Positions 53,584 to 63,180 of a stretch of 63,250 bases of DNA are shown here, piece after piece. Origin of the DNA: Actinomadura violacea (GTDB taxonomy: Bacteria; Actinomycetota; Actinomycetes; Streptosporangiales; Streptosporangiaceae); NCBI RefSeq assembly GCF_017573465.1, contig NZ_JAGEPF010000050.1, positions 1 to 63,250 of the forward strand, read 5' to 3'. The position numbers and the translations under genes were made by a program. The notes under the pieces are model-generated. The model was not told where the DNA came from. It made no database searches and was given only the letters and a program-made list of their open reading frames with translations. The stretch's first letter is position 1. Each line of letters begins with the position of its first letter.

Positions 53584-55011
53584 ATGAGCGATCCTCTGGA
53601 CGAACGTGACATCGCGGGCGGCGCGCTGGAGCTGGTGGCGGGGGCGGCGGGGCCGTACCTGGACGGGCTGGCGGAGCGTCCGGTGCACGACCGGGCGATG
53701 GACGGGCTGCTGGACGAGCTGGACGGCCCGCTGCCGGAGCGCGGCGAGGGGTCGGTGGCGGCGGTCGGGCGGCTGGTGCGGGTGGGGACGGGGGCGGCGA
53801 CGCATTCGTCGGGTCCGCGGTTCTTCCATTTCGTGGTGGGCGGGTCGACGCCGGCGGCGATGGCGGGCGACTGGACGGCGTCGCTGCTGGACCAGGCGGC
53901 GGGGCTGTGGCTGACGTCGCCGCTGGCGGCGCGGGCGGAGACGGTGGTGCTGCGCTGGCTGAGGGAGCTGTTCGGGCTGCCGGCGGCGTTCGGCGGGGTG
54001 CTGACGCCGAGCGCGACGCTGGCGCACGTGGCGGGGCTGGCGTGCGCGCGGCAGTGGTGGGCGGGGCGGTACGGGGTGGACGCGGCGGCGCGGGGGCTGG
54101 CGGGGCTGCCGGCGATGCCGGTGCTCAGCAGCGGGCTGGTGCACGTCAGCACCCGCAAGGCGCTGCAGATCCTCGGCTGCGGGCGGGACACGCTGCGGGT
54201 GTTCGCGCGCGATGAGGCGGGCCGGGTGGATCTGGCGGCGATGGACGCGGCGCTGGCGGAGCTGGGCGGCCGGGCGGTGGTCGTGGCGAACCTCGGGGAG
54301 GTGAACACCGGCGACTCCGATCCGATCGCGGAGATGGCGGACCTGGCGGAGCGGCACGGGGCGTGGCTGCACGTGGACGGGGCGTTCGGGATGTTCGCGG
54401 CGCTGTCGCCGCGGACGGCGGCTCTGGCGCGGGGGGTGGAGCGGGCGGATTCGGTGACGGCGGACGGCCACAAGTGGCTGAACGTGCCGTACGAGAGCGG
54501 GTTCTCGTTCGTGCGGGATCCGGCGGCGCTGAGCCGGGCGTTCGGGGCGTGGGGCGCGGCGTACCTGCCGGAGGAGGACGGCGAGCGGGTCAACTACAAC
54601 ATGCTGGGGCCGGAGTCGTCGCGGCGGGCGCGGGCGCTGCCGATCTGGGCGACGCTGCGGGCGTACGGGCGGGACGGGTACCGGGCGATGGTGGAGCGGC
54701 ACCTGGACGTCGCGGAGCATCTGGGGTCGCTGGTGGAGGCGGCGCCGGAGCTCGAGCTGCTCGCGCCGGTGCAGCTGTGCGTGGTGTGCTTCCGGTACCG
54801 TCCGGCGGGCGTGCCCGAGGAGCGGCTGGACGAGCTGAACGCGAGGCTCGGGGAGGCGCTGCTCGCGGACGGCCGCGTCTACGCGGGGACGAGCCGGTAC
54901 CGCGGGATGACGGTGTTCCGGCCGGCGGCGTTGAACTGGCGCACCACCAGGGCGGACGTGGAGCTGCTGGTGGAGGTGCTGCGGGAACTGGCGGCGGACC
55001 TCAGACCCTAG
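53584..55011 (+). CDS. PLP-dependent group II decarboxylase
   Basis: The 475-residue protein belongs to the aromatic L-amino acid/glutamate decarboxylase family. Motifs are VLTPSATLAHVAGLACAR, LGEVNTGDSDPIAEM, the Asp-containing WLHVDGAFGMFAAL and the Schiff-base Lys in VTADGHKWLNVPYESG. Start ATG 53584 begins with a conserved N-terminal helix; an open frame to 53473 has no ribosome-binding site. The substrate (Asp, Glu, aromatic amino acid or a related compound) cannot be fixed from the sequence. Confidence 0.9.
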   Translation: MSDPLDERDIAGGALELVAGAAGPYLDGLAERPVHDRAMDGLLDELDGPLPERGEGSVAAVGRLVRVGTGAATHSSGPRFFHFVVGGSTPAAMAGDWTASLLDQAAGLWLTSPLAARAETVVLRWLRELFGLPAAFGGVLTPSATLAHVAGLACARQWWAGRYGVDAAARGLAGLPAMPVLSSGLVHVSTRKALQILGCGRDTLRVFARDEAGRVDLAAMDAALAELGGRAVVVANLGEVNTGDSDPIAEMADLAERHGAWLHVDGAFGMFAALSPRTAALARGVERADSVTADGHKWLNVPYESGFSFVRDPAALSRAFGAWGAAYLPEEDGERVNYNMLGPESSRRARALPIWATLRAYGRDGYRAMVERHLDVAEHLGSLVEAAPELELLAPVQLCVVCFRYRPAGVPEERLDELNARLGEALLADGRVYAGTSRYRGMTVFRPAALNWRTTRADVELLVEVLRELAADLRP

Positions 55012-55021
55012 ACGGCCCGGG

Positions 55022-55597
55022 TCAGTGCGCACCGGGCCAGGGGCCGGGCGGGGTGTGGCCGAAGGTGCCGGTGGCGACGGTGACGTCGTAGACGCGGAAG
55101 CCGCGGGCCTGGTAGTTGCGCAGCGCGGCGGGCGCGTCGTTGGAGCTGGTGGTCAGGTGGACGCGGCGGGTGGGCTTGCGGTCGTCCCAGCGGGCGGCGA
55201 GGTCCCAGGCGCGGGCGGCGGCGACGCTGAGCAGGTGGCCGCCGAGGCCCTGGCCGGTGAAGGCGGGCAGCAGCCCGAAGCAGGTGATCTCGACGACGCC
55301 GTCGGGCTGCGGGTCGAGCTCGGCGTACCCGGCGGGGGTGCCGCGGACGTGCGCGACCCAGGTCTCCACACCGGGCCGCGACAGCCAGTTGAGCCACTGG
55401 TCGTAGGTCCAGGCGAGCCGGTCCGTCCAGTAGTGGCCGCCGCCGACCGCGGTGTACAGGTAGCGGCTCAGCTCGGGGCTGGGCAGCTCGGCGCGGGCGA
55501 TGGCGGCGGGGACGTCCGGTGTCCGCGCGGGCCGCAGCTCGGCGGCGCCGAGCTGCTCCAGGTGCCAGTCGGTGACCTCGATCTGCCGGGTCGGCAT
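55022..55597 (-). CDS. GNAT-family N-acetyltransferase
   Basis: The 191-residue protein has CFGLLPAFTGQGLGGHLLSVA, which is the acetyl-CoA loop, and a C-terminal RNYQARGFRVYDV. The N-terminal half (YTAVGGGHYWTDRLAWTYDQWL in part) is typical of a GNAT subgroup seen in actinobacteria and proteobacteria. Substrate unknown. It lies upstream-proximal to the gltD terminator and is convergent with the decarboxylase. Confidence 0.88.
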   Translation of the reverse strand: MPTRQIEVTDWHLEQLGAAELRPARTPDVPAAIARAELPSPELSRYLYTAVGGGHYWTDRLAWTYDQWLNWLSRPGVETWVAHVRGTPAGYAELDPQPDGVVEITCFGLLPAFTGQGLGGHLLSVAAARAWDLAARWDDRKPTRRVHLTTSSNDAPAALRNYQARGFRVYDVTVATGTFGHTPPGPWPGAH

Positions 55598-55626
55598 GGG
55601 AACCCCCGTACGCGCGACGCCGCCGC

Positions 55627-55648
55627 GCCTCCGGCGGACACCGGAGGC
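55627..55648 (-). terminator. Terminator hairpin after gltD
   Basis: GCCTCCGG at 55627-55634 pairs with CCGGAGGC at 55641-55648 around CGGACA, and outer CGCCG/CGGCG bases can extend the stem with one mismatch. It begins 22 nt beyond the gltD stop on the minus strand. Confidence 0.65.
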
Positions 55649-55670
55649 ACGGCGGGCGAATGTTCGCGGA

Positions 55671-57134
55671 TCAGGCTATCGGTCGCGCGGTGGGCGGAAT
55701 CGGGTAGGGCAGGGCGGTGTGGCCGGTGAGGAACCGGTCCACGCCGTGCGCGGCGGCGCGTCCCTCGGCGATCGCCCAGACGATCAGGGACTGGCCGCGG
55801 CCCATGTCGCCGGCCGCGTAGACCCCGTCGACGGAGGTCCGGTAGTCGCGGTCGCGGACGACGTTGCCGCGCTGGTCCAGCTCGACGCCGAGCTGCTCCA
55901 GCAGGCCCTCGCGCTGCGGGCCGAGGAAGCCCATGGCGAGGGTGACCAGCTGCGCCGGGATCTCCCGCTCGGTGCCCTCGACGGGCTTGAAGCCGGTGTC
56001 AGGGCCGCCGACCTCGACGATCCGCAGCGCCTGGACGTGGCCGTCCTCGTCGCCGGTGAACTCGGTGGTGGACACCGCGTACAGCCGGTCGCCGCCCATG
56101 CCGGCGAGCTCCTCGTGGGCGCTCTCCATCTTGAACAGCATGGGGTAGGTCGGCCACGGCTGGGCGCCGCTGCGCGCCTCCGGCGGCCGCGGCATGATCT
56201 CCAGCTGGGTGACCGACGCGGCGCCCTGCCGGATCGCGGTGCCGATGCAGTCGGCGCCGGTGTCGCCGCCGCCGATCACGACGACGTGCTTGCCCGCCGC
56301 GTCGATCGGGGACTTGTCGAGGTCGCCCTCCTGCACCTTGTTGGACGGCGGCAGGTACTCCATCGCCTGGTGGACGCCCTTGAGCTCCCGGCCGGGGATG
56401 GGCAGGTCGCGCCAGACGGTGGCGCCGCCGGACAGCACCACCGCGTCGTAGCGCTCGCGCAGCTCCTCGGCGGTGATGTCGACGCCGACGTTCACCGAGG
56501 TCTTGAAGGAGGTGCCCTCGGCGCGCATCTGGTTGAGGCGCCGGTCGAGGTGCCGCTTCTCCATCTTGAACTCGGGGATGCCGTAGCGCAGCAGCCCGCC
56601 GATCCGGTCGGCGCGCTCGTACACGGTGACGTCGTGTCCGGCGCGGGTGAGCTGCTGGGCGGCGGCGAGGCCGGCCGGCCCGGAGCCGACCACGGCGACC
56701 TTCTTGCCGGTCTTCACCGCGGGCGGCTGCGGCCGCACCCAGCCCTCGGCGAACGCCCGGTCGATGATCTCGACCTCGACCCGCTTGATCGCCACCGGGT
56801 CCTGGTTGATGCCGAGGACGCAGGCGCTCTCGCACGGGGCGGGGCACAGCCTCCCGGTGAACTCCGGGAAGTTGTTGGTGGCGTGCAGCCGCTCGATCGC
56901 CTCGTGCCAGTCCTTGCGGTAGACGAGGTCGTTCCACTCGGGGATGAGGTTGCCGAGCGGGCAGCCCTGGTGGCAGAACGGGATGCCGCAGTCCATGCAG
57001 CGGCTCGCCTGCTTCTCCAGCCGGTCGTTGCCGAAGTCCTCGTAGACCTCCGACCAGCTCCTGATGCGGACGTCCACCGGGCGGCGCTTCGGGAGCTCCC
57101 GCCGGACGGTCAGGAAACCCTTCGGGTCAGCCAT
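55671..57134 (-). CDS. gltD: Glutamate synthase (NADPH) small subunit
   Basis: GltD (487 residues) passes electrons from NAD(P)H through FAD and two 4Fe-4S clusters to GltB. The N-terminal cysteine-rich domain has CMDCGIPFCHQGCPLGN and CPAPCESACVLG. The FAD-binding motif VAVVGSGPAGLAAAQQL (near residue 145), an NAD(P) motif VVVIGGGDTGADC, and the terminal YAAGDMGRGQSLIVWAI are intact. It starts 17 nt after the gltB stop, so the pair is an operon encoding one enzyme. Confidence 0.97.
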   Translation of the reverse strand: MADPKGFLTVRRELPKRRPVDVRIRSWSEVYEDFGNDRLEKQASRCMDCGIPFCHQGCPLGNLIPEWNDLVYRKDWHEAIERLHATNNFPEFTGRLCPAPCESACVLGINQDPVAIKRVEVEIIDRAFAEGWVRPQPPAVKTGKKVAVVGSGPAGLAAAQQLTRAGHDVTVYERADRIGGLLRYGIPEFKMEKRHLDRRLNQMRAEGTSFKTSVNVGVDITAEELRERYDAVVLSGGATVWRDLPIPGRELKGVHQAMEYLPPSNKVQEGDLDKSPIDAAGKHVVVIGGGDTGADCIGTAIRQGAASVTQLEIMPRPPEARSGAQPWPTYPMLFKMESAHEELAGMGGDRLYAVSTTEFTGDEDGHVQALRIVEVGGPDTGFKPVEGTEREIPAQLVTLAMGFLGPQREGLLEQLGVELDQRGNVVRDRDYRTSVDGVYAAGDMGRGQSLIVWAIAEGRAAAHGVDRFLTGHTALPYPIPPTARPIA

Positions 57135-57151
57135 GTGGGAATCCCCCTCTC

Positions 57152-60100
57152 TCAGCCCTGGGCCGCGGCCATGACGGCCTCGTCGACGTCGCGTCCCTGC
57201 GCCTGCGCCTCGGCCATCGCCTCCAGGACGCGCCGGTAGTCGCGCGGCATGATCTTGGTGAAGCGGGCCGGGTCCCAGCCGGCGAGCAGCCGCTCGGCGA
57301 CCTGCGACCCGGTCTCGGCGAGGTGCCGTTCGACCAGGCCCTTGACGAACGCCTCGTCGCCCTCGTCCAGCGGCTCCAGGTCGACCATCTCGCGGTTGAC
57401 GCGGTCGGCCACCAGGTCCAGAACGTAGGCGATGCCGCCCGACATTCCGGCCGCGATGTTGCGGCCCGTCCGGCCGAGGATGACGGCGCGGCCGCCGGTC
57501 ATGTACTCGCAGGCGTGGTCGCCGACGCCCTCGACGACGGCGGTGGCGCCGGAGTTGCGGACGCAGAACCGCTCCCCCACGACGCCGCGGGCGAACAGCT
57601 CGCCCGAGGTGGCGCCGTACAGGATCACGTTGCCGCCGATGATCTGCTCCTCGGCGGCGAACGCGGCGTCCGCCGGGGGGCGCAGCGTCAGCCGGCCGCC
57701 GGACAGGCCCTTGCCGACGTAGTCGTTGGCGTCGCCGACCAGCCGCAGCGTGATGCCGCGCGGGACGAACGCGCCGAACGAGTTGCCGGCGGAGCCGGTG
57801 AAGGTGACGTCGATGGTGTCGTCGGGCAGGCCCGCGCCGCCCCACTTCTTGGTCACCTCGTGGCCGAGCATGGTGCCGACCGTCCGGTTGACGTTGCGGA
57901 TCGGCAGGTCGAGGGTGACCTTGTCGCCGAACGCGACGGCGCCCTCGGCGAGCTGGATGAGGGTGTTGTCGAGCGCCTTCTCCAGCCCGTGGTCCTGCGC
58001 GGCGACGCGGCGGGGCGCGTCGCCGTACGGGGTCTCGGGGGCGTGCAGCACCGGCGCGAGGTCCAGCCCGGACGCCTTCCAGTGCTCGACGGCCTCCCGG
58101 GTGTCGATCATGTCGACGTGCCCGATGGCCTCCTCCAGCGACCGGAACCCGAGCTCGGCGAGGTACTCGCGGACCTCCTCGGCGATGAACTCGAAGAAGT
58201 TCACCACGAACTCGGGCTTGCCGGAGAACCGCTCGCGCAGCACCGGGTTCTGGGTGGCGACGCCGACCGGGCAGGTGTCGAGGTGGCAGACCCGCATCAT
58301 GATGCAGCCCGACACCACCAGCGGCGCGGTCGCGAAGCCGTACTCCTCGGCGCCGAGCAGCGCGGCGACGACGACGTCGCGGCCGGTCTTCATCTGCCCG
58401 TCGGTCTGCACGACGATCCGGTCGCGCAGCCCGTTCAGCAGCAGCGTCTGCTGGGTCTCGGCGAGGCCGAGCTCCCAGGGGGCGCCGGCGTGCTTCAGCG
58501 AGGTCAGCGGGGACGCGCCGGTGCCGCCGTCGTGCCCGGAGATCAGCACCACGTCGGCGTGCGCCTTGGACACCCCGGCCGCGACCGTGCCGACCCCGAC
58601 CTCGGCGACGAGCTTGACGTGCACGCGCGCCGCCGGGTTGGCGTTCTTCAGGTCGTGGATGAGCTGGGCGAGGTCCTCGATCGAGTAGATGTCGTGGTGC
58701 GGCGGCGGCGAGATGAGGCCGACGCCGGGCGTGGAGTGCCGGGTCTTGGCGATCCACGGGTACACCTTGTGGCCGGGCAGCTGCCCGCCCTCGCCGGGCT
58801 TGGCGCCCTGCGCCATCTTGATCTGGATGTCGTCGGCGTTGGTGAGGTACTCCGACGTCACGCCGAACCGGCCGGACGCGACCTGCTTGATCGCGCTGCG
58901 GCGCAGGTCGCCGTTGGCGTCCGGGGTGAACCGGACCGGGTCCTCGCCGCCCTCGCCGGTGTTGGACTTGCCGCCGAGCCGGTTCATCGCGATCGCGAGG
59001 GTCTCGTGCGCCTCCGCGGAGATGGAGCCGTAGGACATCGCGCCGGTGGAGAACCGCTTGACGATCTCCGATACCGGTTCGACCTCGTCGATCGGCACCG
59101 GCGGCCGCGCGCCCTCCTTGAGCTTGAACAGCCCGCGCAGGGTCATCAGCTTCTGCGACTGCGAGTCGACCTTGGAGGTGTACTCCTTGAAGATCTCGTA
59201 GCGGCGGGTGCGGGTGGCGTGCTGCAGCTTGAACACCGTGTCCGGGTTGAACAGGTGCGGCTCGCCCTCGCGGCGCCACTGGTACTCGCCGCCGACCTCC
59301 AGGGTGCGGTGCGCGGCCTCGTTCCCGCCGGGCGGGTAGGCGCGGGAGTGCCGCTCGGCGACCTCGCGGGCCAGCACGTCGAAGCCGACGCCGCCGAGCC
59401 GGGAGGTGGTGCCGGTGAAGCAGCGCGACACGACGCGCTCGCCGAGCCCGATCGCCTCGAAGATCTGCGCGCCGGTGTAGGACGCGACCGTGGACACGCC
59501 CATCTTGGACATGACCTTCAGGACGCCCTTGCCGTACGCCTTCACCAGGTTCCGGACGGCCTTGTCGGGCTCGACGCCCGGCAGCGCGCCGCCGCGGACC
59601 ATGTCCTCGACGGTCTCGATCGCCAGGTACGGGTTGATCGCGGACGCGCCGTACCCGATGAGCAGCGCCATGTGGTGGCACTCGCGGGCCTCGCCGGTCT
59701 CGATCACCAGGCCCACCCGGGTGCGGGTCTTCTCCCGGATCAGGTGGTGGTGGACGGCGCCGGTGAGCAGCAGCGCGGGGATCGCGGCGCGGGCCGAGTC
59801 GGCGCCGCGGTCCGACAGCACGATGATCCGCGCGCCGGCGCCGATGGCCCGGGTCACCTCGGAGTTGATCTCCTCGAGGCGGGTCTCCAGGGCCTCGCCG
59901 CCGCCGGCGACGTCGTACAGGCCGTGCACGACGTGGGCCTGCAGGTGCGGCAGCGACCCCTCGTCGTCGATGTGGATGATCTTGGACAGCTCGTCGTTGT
60001 CCAGGATCGGGCTGGGCAGCACCAGCCGCCGGCACGAGTCCGGGCCGGGCTCCAGGAGGTTGCCCTCCGGGCCGAGCGTGGACTGCAGCGAGGTCACCAG

Positions 60101-61705
60101 CTCCTCGCGGATCGCGTCCAGCGGCGGGTTCGTGACCTGCGCGAACAGCTGCTTGAAGTAGTCGAACAGCAGCCGCGGGCGCTCCGACAGCACCGCGATC
60201 GGGGTGTCGGTGCCCATCGACCCGATCGGCTCCGCGCCGCTCCTGGCCATCGGCCCGAGGATGATCCGCTGCTCTTCGAGCGTGTACCCGAACGTCTGCT
60301 GCCGCTTGACGAGGGTGTCGTGCGTCGGGATCTCCCGCTCGCGCTGCGGCAGCTCCTCGAACCGGACCAGGCCCTCGTGCAGCCACTGCGCGTACGGGTG
60401 CTCGGCGGCCAGCTCCGCCTTCACCTCGTCGTCCTCGACGATCCGCCCGGCCTCGGTGTCGACCAGGAAGATCTTGCCGGGCTGCAGCCGGCCCTTGCGG
60501 ACCACCTTGGCGGCCGGGATGTCCAGCACGCCGGCCTCGCTGGACAGCACCACCAGGCCGTCGTCGGTCACCCAGTAGCGGCCGGGGCGCAGCCCGTTGC
60601 GGTCCAGCACCGCGCCGACGACGGTGCCGTCGGTGAAGCTGACGCTGGCGGGGCCGTCCCACGCCTCCATCAGGGTGGAGTGGAACTCGTAGAACGCGCG
60701 GCGCTCGGCGTCCATCTCCGCGTGGTTCTCCCACGCCTCCGGGATCATCATCAGCACCGCGTGCGGCAGCGACCGGCCGCCGAGGTGCAGCAGTTCCAGG
60801 CACTCGTCGAACGAGGCGGTGTCGGACGCCTCGATGTCGATCACCGGGAAGATCCGGGAGATGTCGCCGGGGATCAGGTCGGACTTCAGCAGCGCCTCGC
60901 GGGCCCGCATCCAGTTCCGGTTGCCCCGGACGGTGTTGATCTCGCCGTTGTGCGCGATGAACCGGTACGGGTGCGCCAGCTCCCACGCCGGGAAGGTGTT
61001 CGTCGAGAACCGCGAGTGCACCAGCGCGATCGCGCTGGTGAAGCGGCGGTCCGACAGGTCGGGGAAGAACGGCTCCAGCTGCGGGGTCGTCAGCATCCCC
61101 TTGTAGACGATCGTCCGGCTGGACAGGCTCGGGAAGTACACCCGGACGTCCTGCTCGGCGCGCTCGCGCATGCAGAACACGGCGCGGTCCAGCTCCAGGC
61201 CGGTCTTGCCCGCGTGCGGGCCGCCGGCGGCGGGCGCCACGAACAGCTGCGCGAAGTGCGGCATGACCCGGCGGGCGGCCGGCCCGGTGAACTCGGGGTC
61301 GTGCGGCAGCTCACGCCAGCCGAGCACCGTCAGGTGCTCCTCGGCGCACAGCGTCTCGATGTGCGCGACCGCCGCGGCGCGCTCGTCGCCGTCCGCCGGC
61401 AGGAACGCGAGGCCTGCCGCGTAGCCGCCGGCCTCGGGCAGCGCGAACCCGGTCTCGTCGCGGAAGAACGCGTCCGGGATCTGGACGAGGATGCCGACGC
61501 CGTCGCCGTCGTCCGGCTCCGCGCCCACGGCCCCGCGGTGGTCCAGGTTCTTCAGGACGGTCAGGGCGTTCTGGACGATGTCGTGGCTCTTGCGGCCGTG
61601 CAGGTCGGCCACCATGCCGACGCCGCAGGCATCGTGCTCGTTCGCCGGGTCGTAGAGCCCCTGGGATTCGGGGCGGCCCGGTGTGAGGGCAGCAGCAGCC
61701 ATCAA
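57152..61705 (-). CDS. gltB: Glutamate synthase (NADPH) large subunit
   Basis: GltB (1517 residues) hydrolyses glutamine and adds the ammonia to 2-oxoglutarate, giving two glutamates with GltD. Cys27 in HDACGVGM is the N-terminal nucleophile exposed after propeptide removal. The glutaminase domain (27-430) contains HSRFSTNTFPAWELAHPYR. The FMN barrel (about 830-1210) includes PPHHDIYSIEDLAQLIHDLK in part and ISGHDGGTGASPLTSLKHAG, with the 3Fe-4S cysteines near CHLDTCPVGVATQ. The C-terminal beta-helix has DYVGKGLSGGR and GATSGELFARG. The two adjacent ATGs (61705, 61702) are both possible. Confidence 0.97.
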   Translation of the reverse strand: MMAAAALTPGRPESQGLYDPANEHDACGVGMVADLHGRKSHDIVQNALTVLKNLDHRGAVGAEPDDGDGVGILVQIPDAFFRDETGFALPEAGGYAAGLAFLPADGDERAAAVAHIETLCAEEHLTVLGWRELPHDPEFTGPAARRVMPHFAQLFVAPAAGGPHAGKTGLELDRAVFCMRERAEQDVRVYFPSLSSRTIVYKGMLTTPQLEPFFPDLSDRRFTSAIALVHSRFSTNTFPAWELAHPYRFIAHNGEINTVRGNRNWMRAREALLKSDLIPGDISRIFPVIDIEASDTASFDECLELLHLGGRSLPHAVLMMIPEAWENHAEMDAERRAFYEFHSTLMEAWDGPASVSFTDGTVVGAVLDRNGLRPGRYWVTDDGLVVLSSEAGVLDIPAAKVVRKGRLQPGKIFLVDTEAGRIVEDDEVKAELAAEHPYAQWLHEGLVRFEELPQREREIPTHDTLVKRQQTFGYTLEEQRIILGPMARSGAEPIGSMGTDTPIAVLSERPRLLFDYFKQLFAQVTNPPLDAIREELVTSLQSTLGPEGNLLEPGPDSCRRLVLPSPILDNDELSKIIHIDDEGSLPHLQAHVVHGLYDVAGGGEALETRLEEINSEVTRAIGAGARIIVLSDRGADSARAAIPALLLTGAVHHHLIREKTRTRVGLVIETGEARECHHMALLIGYGASAINPYLAIETVEDMVRGGALPGVEPDKAVRNLVKAYGKGVLKVMSKMGVSTVASYTGAQIFEAIGLGERVVSRCFTGTTSRLGGVGFDVLAREVAERHSRAYPPGGNEAAHRTLEVGGEYQWRREGEPHLFNPDTVFKLQHATRTRRYEIFKEYTSKVDSQSQKLMTLRGLFKLKEGARPPVPIDEVEPVSEIVKRFSTGAMSYGSISAEAHETLAIAMNRLGGKSNTGEGGEDPVRFTPDANGDLRRSAIKQVASGRFGVTSEYLTNADDIQIKMAQGAKPGEGGQLPGHKVYPWIAKTRHSTPGVGLISPPPHHDIYSIEDLAQLIHDLKNANPAARVHVKLVAEVGVGTVAAGVSKAHADVVLISGHDGGTGASPLTSLKHAGAPWELGLAETQQTLLLNGLRDRIVVQTDGQMKTGRDVVVAALLGAEEYGFATAPLVVSGCIMMRVCHLDTCPVGVATQNPVLRERFSGKPEFVVNFFEFIAEEVREYLAELGFRSLEEAIGHVDMIDTREAVEHWKASGLDLAPVLHAPETPYGDAPRRVAAQDHGLEKALDNTLIQLAEGAVAFGDKVTLDLPIRNVNRTVGTMLGHEVTKKWGGAGLPDDTIDVTFTGSAGNSFGAFVPRGITLRLVGDANDYVGKGLSGGRLTLRPPADAAFAAEEQIIGGNVILYGATSGELFARGVVGERFCVRNSGATAVVEGVGDHACEYMTGGRAVILGRTGRNIAAGMSGGIAYVLDLVADRVNREMVDLEPLDEGDEAFVKGLVERHLAETGSQVAERLLAGWDPARFTKIMPRDYRRVLEAMAEAQAQGRDVDEAVMAAAQG

Positions 61706-62046
61706 CCCTCCCGTCGTCGTCGTGTCACTGCTTGGTGTCAGTGCAGTCCGGGACGGCGTTGGCCCTGCTGCGGTGAGATGACATTACATCACTGCCGGGA
61801 TCATGCCCGACTGGACCAGATCGCGAAACTTCTCCAAGGCGACCGGCTGTGCGTCATCTCCGAGTGGTTTAGACCAGGCTACCGGTTCCTGAAAGTTGCA
61901 TAACGCCCTGACCTGGTGAGGATCATCACCGGACGATGATGTTTATCCGGTGAAAGACGCAACACGGCTGAAACACCGGCCGGTATCCGAGTGTTCCCGG
62001 GGCGCGGCCCGCGGGGCCCGCCGGCGTCCGCTCAGTGGGACACGGC
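61706..62046. other. gltB upstream region
   Basis: This 341-bp gap is AT-richer than its surroundings (61780-61970) and should hold the gltBD promoter. An inverted repeat CACCGGA (61927-61933)/TCCGGTG (61946-61952) and the stretch GATGACATTACATCA near 61777 are the most structured parts. I could not match a full GlnR box. The right-hand end is the 3' flank of the repeat-tailed membrane protein gene. No gene seen. Confidence 0.45.
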
Positions 62047-63180
62047 TCAGTGGGACGCGGCGGCCGCGCGGCCCAGCACCGCGGGCGCCTTGCCGCCCTC
62101 GATCAGCAGCGACAGCAGGTTCCCGTCCGACGCGTCGCCCTTGCCGTCCAGGCGCTGCGCCCACGACACCACCGCGTAGTGGCCCATCGCCAGGCCGCGC
62201 GCCATCCCGAAGCCCTGCCCGAACCGGTCCAGGGGCGCGGGCGCCGCCAGCGGCGTCACGAACCCGCCGCCGAGCGTGCGGTCCAGCAGGTCGACGAACC
62301 GGTCGGCGTCCGCCGAGGCCGCCAGGTCGAACACCGCCACGGCCAGCCCGTACCCGTGCTTGCCGTCGGAGTAGATCGTCCGCGCGGCCTGCGTGCAGCC
62401 GCCGCGCGCCAGGTCGGCGGCCACCGACCCGCCCCACACCGCGGCCGTGCAGTCGCCGTCCAGCCTCTTGGCCTTCAGCGTCAGCCGCAGCTTCGTGCCG
62501 TCGACCGACAGCTTCGCCGCCGACGACGGGAACGCCTCCTCGGCCGTCAGCGGCTTGGCGTCGGTCTTGCGGGACGCGATGGCCGCGTACGCCGCCGACG
62601 ACGGCGAGCTGGAGTAGGACTCGGGCGAGTCGCCGTTGCCCGCCGGCGTGCCCACCGGCCCGCGCGGCGCGTCCGCCGCCCCGCCGCCGTCCCCGCCGCC
62701 GCTCAGCGCGACGAACCCGACCAGCCCGATCAGCACCAGCACCCCGAGCACGGCGGCGGCACCGAAGTACAGCCGCGCGCCGGGGGCCCCGCCCTTCGCG
62801 GACGCGGCGCGGCCGCGCGGCGCCCTCGGGCCGCCGGGCCTCCCGCCCTTCCGGGCCGTCCTGCTCTTTTTGGGCTTCCTCGTCTTCCGAGGGCCGGACG
62901 GGGCGCTCGGCGCGCCGTCCTGTGCGGGCGTCTCAGCGCCGTAAGGGTCGTCCTGGTACGCGGGTTCGCCCTGGTAGGCGGCGTCCTCCGGGAAACCCTG
63001 CCCGTCGTAGGGCTGCTCCTCGTAGGGCTGCTCCTCGTAGGGCTGCTGCTCGTACGCCTCGTACGGCTCCTGCGGCTGCTCGGCGTAGGGCTGCTCGGGA
63101 GGGCCGGCGTGCCCCTGGGCGGGGCGGCGGCGGCCTCCGGAACGTTCCTGCCGGGCGGCGCCGTCGCGCGGCGAGCCCAT
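62047..63180 (-). CDS. Membrane protein with disordered repeat-rich cytoplasmic tail
   Basis: The 377-residue protein begins with about 95 residues of Glu/Gln/Pro/Tyr-rich sequence containing tandem (E)EQPY units, then a strongly basic Arg/Lys/Pro stretch (about 95-130). One transmembrane helix (LYFGAAAVLGVLVLIGLVGFV) and an extracytoplasmic domain of about 210 residues follow. The outer domain has no motif I recognise; two Cys (DCTAA, GGCTQ) may form a disulphide. The architecture resembles actinobacterial envelope proteins with a low-complexity cytosolic tail. ATG 63180 is supported by the frame. Function unknown. Confidence 0.82.
   Translation of the reverse strand: MGSPRDGAARQERSGGRRRPAQGHAGPPEQPYAEQPQEPYEAYEQQPYEEQPYEEQPYDGQGFPEDAAYQGEPAYQDDPYGAETPAQDGAPSAPSGPRKTRKPKKSRTARKGGRPGGPRAPRGRAASAKGGAPGARLYFGAAAVLGVLVLIGLVGFVALSGGGDGGGAADAPRGPVGTPAGNGDSPESYSSSPSSAAYAAIASRKTDAKPLTAEEAFPSSAAKLSVDGTKLRLTLKAKRLDGDCTAAVWGGSVAADLARGGCTQAARTIYSDGKHGYGLAVAVFDLAASADADRFVDLLDRTLGGGFVTPLAAPAPLDRFGQGFGMARGLAMGHYAVVSWAQRLDGKGDASDGNLLSLLIEGGKAPAVLGRAAAASH

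Noticed and set aside
57135..60986. Long N-terminal extension of gltD into gltB in another frame
   Set aside because: The extension is a frame shadow of gltB; GltD is complete from ATG 57134.
61770..61960. GlnR binding site upstream of gltB
   Set aside because: No pair of GTNAC/GAAAC half-sites with correct spacing could be found by eye.
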